The position numbers and the translations under genes were made by a program. The notes under the pieces were generated by a model. It searched no databases and had not been told where the DNA came from. It saw only the letters and a list, made by a program, of their open reading frames with translations. From Cytophagales bacterium (GTDB lineage Bacteria > Bacteroidota > Bacteroidia > Cytophagales > Cyclobacteriaceae), in assembly GCA_003454975.1 (NCBI GenBank), contig DMST01000388.1, forward strand, positions 1 through 6,842: DNA of 6,842 bases, read 5' to 3'. This document shows, in pieces, positions 1 to 5,085 of this stretch (its first letter is position 1; each line of letters begins with the position of its first letter).

Positions 1-1
1 C

Positions 2-366
2 CAGCTATGGAAAGCTGATTTGGCGAAACATATTCGGAACTAAATCCACGCTTTTTGCGACTCATAGGCGATTATCCTTGGACTTGCATCATCCAATCTA
101 GCCACAAGCCGCTTAAATACAAGGCGTTAACCATTTATCAGCAAGCCCTAATTAATAAAAGCAGTTATTCAGCGTGCCAATCTGAAAGCTGATGTACCTA
201 GAGATTTGAAAAGGCTTCATCACAAAATCAATGAAGGTAGAGAGCAAAAGGATTATATAACCGCCACGTACATTTATAAAAAAATATATTCCGAACGGAA
301 GAAAGATGAAATAAACCTGCTTACCCGAAATGTGGATCTTATAGCCAACTATGTAGGACCTGCTGA
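2..366 (+). pseudogene. Decayed remnant of an unidentified protein gene, truncated by an IS
   Basis: Protein-like sequence runs across this stretch but changes frame. Frame 2 reads QLWKADLAKHIRN and then stops at 41-43. Frame 1 is open from 19 to about 180 (FGETYSELNPRFLRLIGDYP..., then KYKALTIYQQALINK). Frame 2 is open again from 152 (AVIQRANLKADVPRDLKRLHH..., ending NVDLIANYVG) until it runs into the inverted repeat of the IS at 367. The best explanation is a pseudogene with two compensating frameshifts whose 3' end was lost at the IS boundary. The longest uninterrupted piece starts at a TTG at 206 and takes its last residues and its stop (386-388) from IS sequence. I do not recognise the family. 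KYKALTIYQQALI is vaguely TPR-like, but that is too little to link it to the TPR fragment beyond the IS. Sequencing error is an alternative source of the shifts. Confidence 0.4.
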
Positions 367-379
367 CCTGTTTTCCTCG
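367..379 (+). repeat. Left terminal inverted repeat of the IS1634-family element
   Basis: CCTGTTTTCCTCG is matched exactly, in inverted orientation, at 1998-2010. It marks the left end of the element and is the expected binding site for its transposase. Confidence 0.8.
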
Positions 380-440
380 TTTTTTTAGAGGTTAGCCGAA
401 AAACGCCGATTCTGGCTCGTATGAGTTGATTTTCTGGTGT

Positions 441-457
441 CCTTGGGTGTCCCAGGG
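441..457 (+). promoter_or_regulatory. Hairpin just upstream of the IS1634 transposase start
   Basis: CCTTGGG-TGT-CCCAGGG forms a 7-bp RNA stem (one U-G wobble) with a 3-base loop, ending 12 bases before the ATG at 470. A stem here could block initiation when the IS is transcribed from outside, as is known for several insertion sequences. An 11-bp part of it, GGGTGTCCCAG (445-455), recurs in the same orientation at 1987-1997, directly inside the right inverted repeat, so it may instead be a subterminal recognition sequence. Function is inferred. Confidence 0.35.
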
Positions 458-469
458 CTATATTGAAGC

Positions 470-1987
470 ATGTTTGTACGCAAAAAGCCTAACCCTAGCG
501 GGATCATCAGTATTCAAATTATCGATAAAAGCTCAGGTAAATATAAAGTTGTCAAGACAGTTGGTAGCTCTAGTAAACCTGAAGAAGTTGAATTTTTAGT
601 ATCGCAAGCACGGCAGCAAATTCCTCAACTCAAGAAGCAGAAGCTCATCAATTTTGACAATGGTCGTGAAAGAGAGCTAGTTGAGTTGTTTTTCGATGGC
701 TTGGATCAGTTAAGATTGGTCGGGCCTGAGTTACTTCTAGGGAAGATTTTTGATGAAATCGGATTTAATCAAATTAAGGATGAGCTATTCCGGTCTTTAG
801 TAATTACTAGGCTGTGTTATCCGGTTAGTAAATTAAAAACGACCCAGTACCTCGAACGATTTACAGGAGAGAAGATCGACGTTGAGCGAGTCTATCGCTA
901 CATGGATAAACTGCATAGCGACCAGCAAGAGCTAGTACAACAGATTAGCTATGATCATACCCTGCGGGTACTTAATGAGCGGATTAAGGTCGTCTTCTAT
1001 GATGTTACCACCTTATACTTTGAGTCGGAACAACCAGACGACTTCCGTATCCCAGGCTACTCGAAGGACGGTAAACATAACAATCCTCAGATAGTATTAG
1101 GGCTGCTGCTTAGTGTTAATGGCTACCCGTTGGCCTATGAGATGTTCGAGGGCAGCAAATATGAAGGCCACACATTGCTTCCAGTAGTCGAAGGGTTCAA
1201 ACGTAAGTACGAATTAGAGAAGTTAGTGGTCGTCGCTGATGCGGGGATGCTCTCAAAAAGTAATGTAAGCGACCTAGAAGAGAAGGGGTACGAGTACATA
1301 CTAGGAGCTCGACTTAAAAATCAGGAGGATTGGCTATCCGAGCAGGTACTGGCCCTTAACCTAGCGCATGGACAATGCGAAGAAATAGAGGTGGATAATA
1401 AGCGATTATTGATAACCTACTCAAACAAAAGAGCTAAGCGAGACGAGAGTAATCGTACAAGAGGACTTAAACGCTTGGAAAAAGCAGTTCAAGGTGGGCA
1501 GCTCACCAAAAAGAACATCAATAACAGAGGCTATAACAAATACCTCAAATTAGAAGGTGAACTTGAGGTCACCATCGATTATCAGCAATGGGATCAGGAC
1601 GCAGCATGGGATTGACTCAAGGGATATTGGACAAACTCTAACTTGGATAAGAATGAGGTCGTGGCCCAGTACGGCAACCTGTGGAAGATTGAACGCGCCT
1701 TCCGGATCTCAAAGACCGACTTAAGAATCCGCCCTATCTATCACCGATTAAGAGAACGAATAGAAGCCCATATCTGCATCGCCTTCTGTGCCTACAAAAT
1801 TTATAAGGAGCTGGAGAGGCAACTAAAGGAGCGTGAACTTGAATGGAGCGCTGAGTATGCAATTGAAATTGCTAGCTCTATCTTCGAGGTGTCTATGATT
1901 ACTCCCTACTCCAAAGAAAAGTTGTCACGGCTTCACATCAAGTCCGAGGAGCAGGTGGAACTAGTGGAATCCTTCAATTTAGGCTAG
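470..1987 (+). pseudogene. IS1634-family DDE transposase, interrupted by an in-frame TGA
   Basis: This would be a 505-residue cut-and-paste transposase if the TGA at 1613-1615 (codon 382) were sense. The two halves are in the same frame and join without any gap: WDQDAAWD, stop, LKGYWTNSNLDKNE. One base change in a glycine codon (GGA to TGA) would explain the break. The N-terminal half carries the first catalytic Asp in YDVTTLYFE (D178) and the second in VVADAGML (D257). The catalytic Glu lies after the stop, in YGNLWKIERAFRISK (E408, with K415 in the YREK-like spacing). A product ending at codon 381 therefore has an incomplete active site. A TTG at 1643 could restart translation and give a 114-residue C-terminal piece, but this is probably just the remaining frame. 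The start is the ATG at 470; the TAG stop at 1985-1987 lies 10 bases before the right inverted repeat. Family assignment is firm; inactivity is inferred. Confidence 0.85.
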
Positions 1988-1988
1988 G

Positions 1989-2420
1989 GTGTCCCAGCGA
2001 GGAAAACAGGAAGCAAACACTCTAGGCAATATGGGCCTACTTTATAAGGCGAAGAATGATGATGAAACCAACTTAGCATACCAGGAAGAAGCGTTAGCCA
2101 TCAAAAGACTTATTCATGATCGCAGTGGGATCGTCACCTCTCTCCACAACATCGCCAAGATTGAAAAGCGCAGATACAATATCGAAAGGTATCTGGAACT
2201 AGAAAGCGAAGCATGGCAATTAGCCCAAGCACTAGGTGAGCCAGAGGCTTTATACTATGTGGGCGTAGAGCTTGGCCGATATTTGTGCGATCAAGGTGAA
2301 ATAGCCGTTGGTCTACCCATGGTAAAAGAAGCGTATGCAATGGGTGCCAAGGTGGGTGTCCCTAACCTGGAGAATTTGGGCATGTATATTCAAATCCAAG
2401 AGAAACGGCTTGGGCAATAA
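1989..2420 (+). CDS. TPR-repeat protein, 5'-truncated by the IS
   Basis: The product is rich in tetratricopeptide repeats, helical-hairpin scaffolds that mediate protein-protein contacts. One unit is EANTLGNMGLLYKAKNDDE followed by AYQEEALAIKRLIHD, with the typical LGNxGxLY and YxEALAIxR consensus. A second starts at RSGIVTSLHNIAKIEK and ends in AWQLAQALGEPEA. The rest (VGVELGRYLCDQGEIAVGLPM...) is a degenerate third repeat ending in a short helical tail. The frame opens at a GTG (1989) inside the right end of the IS, so residues 1-7 (MSQRGKQ) come from the element and host sequence begins at about 2011. The real gene surely began further upstream, since TPR proteins of this kind usually carry many repeats and often an N-terminal effector or signalling domain. 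It is therefore a 3' remnant, perhaps expressed from the IS, perhaps dead. It converges on the minus-strand gene ending at 2451, with only 30 bp between them. Confidence 0.7.
   Translation: MSQRGKQEANTLGNMGLLYKAKNDDETNLAYQEEALAIKRLIHDRSGIVTSLHNIAKIEKRRYNIERYLELESEAWQLAQALGEPEALYYVGVELGRYLCDQGEIAVGLPMVKEAYAMGAKVGVPNLENLGMYIQIQEKRLGQ
1998..2010 (+). repeat. Right terminal inverted repeat of the IS1634-family element
   Basis: CGAGGAAAACAGG is the exact reverse complement of the left end at 367-379. The neighbouring TPR frame reads straight through it, so the first residues of that frame are IS sequence. Confidence 0.8.
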
Positions 2421-2450
2421 CCGTTGAGTTCTATCCAAAGAACCACGCAT

Positions 2451-3098
2451 TTAGGTGCCCTTTGTAATTGGCATTACAATAGATTCAATATACGTGCCCT
2501 CTTGTTGGGCTATCTCCTCTAAGGTAGCCTCTTTGATTTGGAGTATTTGACTACCACTTTTCAAGTATTGAATAACAGCAGTTCTGCCATAATACACATA
2601 TTGCACAATATTATCGAATCGTTGCGTCGATTCTGAACGGAGTCTAGCCATTCGGTTATCGTATTCCTTTTCGGAAATGTTTTTCCGTTGTAACAGTACT
2701 GATGCATTGATCACTGACCCTTTTTCTAAAACAGGAAGGTCTGTATCAATTTTACAAGTTAGTACCTTGTAAGGGTACTTGTCATCTTGATTAATTTCGA
2801 GGATTCGTTGTTGTAATTTATCAACCTGCATTTGGCGCGTAGTAGCTTTAAATATTCGTTTTTCCTTTTGACTGAAAAGCACTTCAGCGCGCATGCTCAA
2901 CTGCCATGAGTTGAGCCGTCTGGTTTCCTGCAGATACCCCATTTCTACTAGTGCATGGATTATTTCCTCAGGTGAAAAGGTTTCGTGTGGCAAAATGGAT
3001 ACTACTAACTCAGCGGTTATATAAGAGTTATCGGCTACTCTAAAGAGTCGTTTCAGTTGTCGGCTTGAAAAGGTGGAAATCAAGGTAGGAATATCCAT
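2451..3098 (-). CDS. Putative degenerate nucleotidyltransferase-like protein with N-terminal winged helix
   Basis: This is a 215-residue soluble protein with no signal peptide or membrane segment. Residues 1-75 resemble a winged-helix region (FSSRQLKRLFRVADN, then FSPEEIIHALVEMGYLQE and WQLSMRAEVLF). The remainder resembles nucleotidyltransferase-domain proteins that follow such a region: a linker with YPYKV, a core at about 112-139, then IVQYVYYGRTAVIQYLKSGS near the C-terminus. In active relatives the core carries a GS motif and a DxD metal-binding pair. Here the matching stretch reads KIDTDLPVLEKG and INASVLLQRK, so GS and both aspartates appear to be lost. If the match is right, the protein is probably catalytically dead and may bind nucleic acid or a partner. 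I chose the ATG at 3096-3098; an in-frame TTG six codons upstream (3114-3116) is possible. There is no clear Shine-Dalgarno sequence. The gene is divergent from the unknown gene at 5086, with the second IS in between. The fold is inferred from recalled family patterns only. Confidence 0.55.
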   Translation of the reverse strand: MDIPTLISTFSSRQLKRLFRVADNSYITAELVVSILPHETFSPEEIIHALVEMGYLQETRRLNSWQLSMRAEVLFSQKEKRIFKATTRQMQVDKLQQRILEINQDDKYPYKVLTCKIDTDLPVLEKGSVINASVLLQRKNISEKEYDNRMARLRSESTQRFDNIVQYVYYGRTAVIQYLKSGSQILQIKEATLEEIAQQEGTYIESIVMPITKGT

Positions 3099-3119
3099 TT
3101 GTGTGTTTCGGGTCAATCA

Positions 3120-3152
3120 ATTAGATTTATTAGAGCAATGGAGATTCTAATA
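3120..3152 (-). promoter_or_regulatory. ATTAGA repeat cluster upstream of the nucleotidyltransferase-like gene
   Basis: ATTAGA occurs at 3120-3125 and within TATTAGA at 3128-3134. The exact inverse TCTAATA lies at 3146-3152, making a 7-bp inverted repeat with an 11-base spacer. The cluster lies 22-54 bases upstream of the ATG at 3098, where a promoter or operator of that gene would be expected. AT-richness makes chance occurrence plausible. Confidence 0.3.
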
Positions 3153-3186
3153 GACATTATTTTTGCCCTCCTTTTGAACCTCCTAG

Positions 3187-3190
3187 CTAG
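3187..3190. repeat. CTAG target-site duplication, left copy
   Basis: CTAG directly precedes the left inverted repeat and reappears directly after the right one at 4814-4817. Because CTAG is its own reverse complement, it could alternatively be counted as the outermost part of the inverted repeats, but no other duplication is then visible outside it. Confidence 0.55.
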
Positions 3191-3206
3191 AGTCTGTCCA
3201 TAAAGT
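3191..3206 (+). repeat. Terminal inverted repeat of the ISNCY-like element, left end
   Basis: AGTCTGTCCATAAAGT matches the reverse complement of 4798-4813 at 15 of 16 positions. It lies on the downstream side of the minus-strand transposase. Confidence 0.75.
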
Positions 3207-3343
3207 GTACAATTTGAGTAACGACTAGTCGAATTTGAATCGATTAGTTTCAGATAACTTTGAGAAGTTCTGTAGTAATTTATCAAGTCAAAGCCCTCAT
3301 TAGTATAGTTTAATTTTTTTACTGAATAATTTTATTACAATAA

Positions 3344-3359
3344 AGGTCAGGGCGGACCT
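3344..3359 (-). terminator. Weak hairpin downstream of the ISNCY-like transposase
   Basis: AGGTC at 3344-3348 pairs with GACCT at 3355-3359 across a 6-base loop. On the minus strand it is followed by TTATTGTAATAAAATTATT. It lies 35 bases past the transposase stop. The stem is only 5 bp and the U-tract is imperfect, so termination activity is uncertain. Confidence 0.25.
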
Positions 3360-3394
3360 CTCCTGTCGAACCTCTTGATCTGAGTAGCTAAAGG

Positions 3395-4018
3395 TTAGGC
3401 CGGAGCAATTCTAGCGACTACCAGTTGGGTGAGCACCCGGATATTATAGCCAATGACGCTCCACATCACCTTTGAGCAGAAGCGTTTCCATCCTTTCCAG
3501 TTACAGCGACTGATGTTAAAGCCTCGTTTCAGATTTGAGATAGATGCCTCGATACCACTTCGCCATTTCTTTAGCCTTGTTTCCATGCCTTTACTGGTAG
3601 CACGGTTGGTCATACTACGGGTTACCTTGTTGAAGACTACATTGATCAATGAATTATCGAGGTTCTTCTTAGCAGCAAAACCACCGTCAGCAGCCACCGA
3701 TTTGGGTGCTTTTCCATATACCTGCTCAACATCTTGCAGTGTTTTGGAGAATAATGTGGAATCAGCCGGATTACCTTCAAGCACCTTGCAGTTCATTATC
3801 AAACCGCTTTTTCCATCGGCTAGCAGCACTTTGTGCCCAAACTCGTTCTTGCGAGCTCCTTTGACAATAATGTCGGTATGCTGCTCATAAATGCTGAATA
3901 TTTTCTCAGCGTTGGGTACTTGCTCACCTAGTACTTCTTTTCGGTAGGTCATCGAATAGACCCGCCGTAATACAGGCAGAAGTTCTTCTAGCTGGAGGCA
4001 AAGAGTATAGCCTTCCAC
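3395..4018 (-). CDS. ISNCY-like transposase, C-terminal frame (orfB)
   Basis: This frame holds the C-terminal half of the DDE transposase: VPNAEKIFSIYEQHTDIIVKG, then the second catalytic Asp in SVAADGGFAAKKN (D111 of this frame), then the catalytic Glu in RSGIEASISNLKRGFN (E157), followed by the helix SRCNWKGWKRF typical of these enzymes. The only in-frame start is a GTG at 4016-4018, which lies inside the family's coding region and has no ribosome-binding site. The frame itself is open upstream as far as an A8 tract (KKDCSEIKT-VEGY). Translation therefore probably enters from the upstream frame by a -1 shift at 4039-4045. This would give a 444-residue fusion with the full D-D-E triad, a plausible full-length size. 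Independent translation would give a piece without the first Asp. Confidence 0.8.
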   Translation of the reverse strand: MEGYTLCLQLEELLPVLRRVYSMTYRKEVLGEQVPNAEKIFSIYEQHTDIIVKGARKNEFGHKVLLADGKSGLIMNCKVLEGNPADSTLFSKTLQDVEQVYGKAPKSVAADGGFAAKKNLDNSLINVVFNKVTRSMTNRATSKGMETRLKKWRSGIEASISNLKRGFNISRCNWKGWKRFCSKVMWSVIGYNIRVLTQLVVARIAPA

Positions 4019-4728
4019 GGTTTTAATCTCGGAGCAGTCTTTTTTTTAGCAAACTTGTCTACCTGATTGATCGTTTTGGTGAACTGCTTTAACTGTTTGA
4101 TAAACAGGTCTGTACGTTTATCTGCTTTGCTATTGTTGATCGCAAAAAAGCTCTTCTTTGCCCCTTGGGTATAATCCCGATACGGGATCTGTTCTTTATC
4201 CGCCAAATGAGCGAGCAACCGATGCGACTCCTTTATGCAGTCCCAGACCAAGCTGTTGTTCGTCGGGGTGTGAATATTGGTCTCCACCACGGTGGTATCC
4301 ATTCTAATCCGATCCAGATCTACCAGGCCTTCTTGTATAGCAATCTTATTGATCTCGGCCAGCAATACCGTGAGTTGCTCGGCACTGATGCGCGAGATGT
4401 ATTTATTCCAGGTCTTTAAACTGTACAGCTTGCCATCCTGAAGTTTTAGGAAGGCTTGGCACACATAGGAGTCTGATTGAGCGTATTCTAACTCCCTATA
4501 ATCGAGTTTCTTAAACTCCTTGAAAATCCCTGCACGAACCACCTGCTCAACGCTTGGTGAATCTTGGCGACCCATACGCTTAGCGGGTTCTCCGTCTGTG
4601 ATGTCATGGGCTAATAGCGCAATCAGTTGTGGATTATGATTAAGAATCAAGTCGATCAGGCCTAGCTCAAGGTTGCGGCGCCAATCTACTTTGTTGAACT
4701 GAAGGAGGGCTTCTTTTACTAGTCTCAA
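3988..4728 (-). CDS. ISNCY-like transposase, N-terminal frame (orfA)
   Basis: This is the N-terminal half of the transposase. Residues 30-110 form the helical N-terminal domain with QDSPSVEQVVRAGIFKEFKKLDYRELEYA, of the kind seen before IS5/ISNCY catalytic domains. The first catalytic Asp is in RIRMDTTVVETNIHTPT (D144), a motif characteristic of transposases annotated as ISNCY. The true coding sense ends at ...VDKFAKKK (residue 230); the 16 residues after that (TAPRL...FASS) are the out-of-frame tail read when no frameshift occurs. The start is a TTG at 4726-4728, since no ATG exists between the upstream in-frame TGA and that point. The frame overlaps the C-terminal frame by 31 bases. The unshifted product carries only one catalytic residue; by analogy with IS3 elements such short products can act as inhibitors, but that is speculation here. 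Confidence 0.8.
   Translation of the reverse strand: MRLVKEALLQFNKVDWRRNLELGLIDLILNHNPQLIALLAHDITDGEPAKRMGRQDSPSVEQVVRAGIFKEFKKLDYRELEYAQSDSYVCQAFLKLQDGKLYSLKTWNKYISRISAEQLTVLLAEINKIAIQEGLVDLDRIRMDTTVVETNIHTPTNNSLVWDCIKESHRLLAHLADKEQIPYRDYTQGAKKSFFAINNSKADKRTDLFIKQLKQFTKTINQVDKFAKKKTAPRLKPWKAILFASS
4039..4045 (-). other. A_AAA_AAG slippery heptamer for -1 frameshifting in the transposase
   Basis: On the minus strand the reading is GCT AAA AAA AAG ACT. The heptamer A AAA AAG lies in exactly the phase needed for a tandem -1 slip from the N-terminal frame into the C-terminal frame, whose next codon is then GAC. This is the same heptamer used in dnaX and in many IS3-family elements. A bulged 6-bp hairpin (3994-4016, GGAAGGC with GCCTCC) begins 22 bases downstream, further than is usual for a stimulator. 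Transcriptional slippage on the A8 run, or a one-base indel, would also explain the arrangement. Confidence 0.6.
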
Positions 4729-4797
4729 CGCTTTTCTTGAAAAATAGCTGATACCTATTCAATATTCAAGCAATAGACTGATCTTCAATATCTTCCG

Positions 4798-4813
4798 ACT
4801 TTAGGGACAGACT
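4798..4813 (-). repeat. Terminal inverted repeat of the ISNCY-like element, right end
   Basis: ACTTTAGGGACAGACT pairs with the left end at 3191-3206 with one mismatch. It lies 70 bases upstream of the transposase start on the minus strand. Confidence 0.75.
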
Positions 4814-4817
4814 CTAG
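4814..4817. repeat. CTAG target-site duplication, right copy
   Basis: Matches CTAG at 3187-3190 and abuts the right inverted repeat. Confidence 0.55.
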
Positions 4818-4876
4818 GTAGCTACATTTTCCTGAAAGCTAGCTCCCTCCTAAAAAAATAGTCTGAAATTCTTTTA

Positions 4877-4896
4877 AAGGGGAGTATCACTCCCTT
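4877..4896. other. Hairpin AAGGGGAGT-ATC-ACTCCCTT
   Basis: The arms pair over 8 bp with one bulged G and a 3-base loop. It is the strongest hairpin in the intergenic region. It is followed by gtttgaatatt rather than a clean T-run, so it is not a convincing terminator. It may be a leader structure or an operator for the gene at 5086. Confidence 0.35.
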
Positions 4897-4908
4897 GTTT
4901 GAATATTC

Positions 4909-5077
4909 CTGATAATCAGCGCCTTGTGTAAATATTCCCTATTTTTCATTGTACTGCTCCTGGATGTGTCCGTGTTGTAAATTGACAATCTATTGATTAT
5001 CAAATTATTGAAAGCTAATTCGTTTGTTTTGTGTGCGAAAAGCTAGTGAATAAAGTTATTATAAATCTGATAATCAG
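4909..5077. promoter_or_regulatory. Three-copy palindrome TGATWATCA upstream of the unknown gene at 5086
   Basis: CTGATAATCAG occurs at 4909-4919 and identically at 5067-5077; TTGATTATCAA, which shares the core on the opposite strand, lies at 4993-5003. Each is an 11-bp dyad with a single central base. The centres are 4914, 4998 and 5072, so the spacings are 84 and 74 bp, very near 8 and 7 turns of B-DNA. The last copy ends 8 bases before the ATG at 5086. The pattern suits an operator set bound cooperatively by a dimeric regulator with looping. No regulator gene is visible in the window. The rest of 4818-5085 shows no coding sequence and no certain promoter. Confidence 0.45.
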
Positions 5078-5085
5078 TAATTTAT

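Larger units (their letters stand above)
367..2010 (+). mobile_element. IS1634-family insertion sequence (1644 bp)
   Basis: The element is bounded by perfect 13-bp inverted repeats, CCTGTTTTCCTCG at 367-379 and its reverse complement at 1998-2010. It holds one long transposase frame (470-1987) with IS1634/IS4-like DDE motifs. The length of 1644 bp fits the family. Bases outside the repeats do not pair further (a at 366 against a at 2011), so the ends are well defined. No 5-8 bp direct repeat flanks it (left flank ...tgctga, right flank aagcaaac...), although family members normally duplicate about 5-6 bp. The transposase carries a nonsense codon, so the copy is probably not autonomous. Confidence 0.85.
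3191..4813 (-). mobile_element. ISNCY-like insertion sequence (1623 bp) with a split transposase
   Basis: The ends are 16-bp inverted repeats with one mismatch: AGTCTGTCCATAAAGT at 3191-3206, and AGTCTGTCCCTAAAGT reading inward from 4813 to 4798. CTAG flanks both sides. The element carries one DDE transposase on the minus strand, split into two overlapping frames. It sits in the divergent intergenic region between the genes at 3098 and 5086. Intact ends plus a recognisable target duplication suggest a fairly recent insertion. The 188 bases between the left repeat and the transposase stop (3207-3394) show no coding sequence; they hold a 10-bp palindrome CGACTAGTCG at 3222-3231 and a small hairpin at 3344-3359. 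Confidence 0.85.

Noticed and set aside
2134..2340. Minus-strand open frame of 68 codons
   Set aside because: It is antisense to clear TPR repeats.
2421..2450. Bidirectional terminator between the converging TPR and nucleotidyltransferase-like genes
   Set aside because: Only a 4-bp GTTC/GAAC pairing is present in the 30-bp gap, and no T-tract follows.
3222..3231. CGACTAGTCG palindrome as an attachment or regulatory site
   Set aside because: It is a perfect 10-bp palindrome but lies in the non-coding end of the IS with no second copy; a chance occurrence cannot be excluded.
3453..3890. Plus-strand open frame of 145 codons
   Set aside because: It lies antisense to the well-supported ISNCY-like transposase, and its protein shows no domain of its own.
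4165..4419. Plus-strand open frame of 84 codons
   Set aside because: It is antisense to the part of the transposase that carries the first catalytic Asp.
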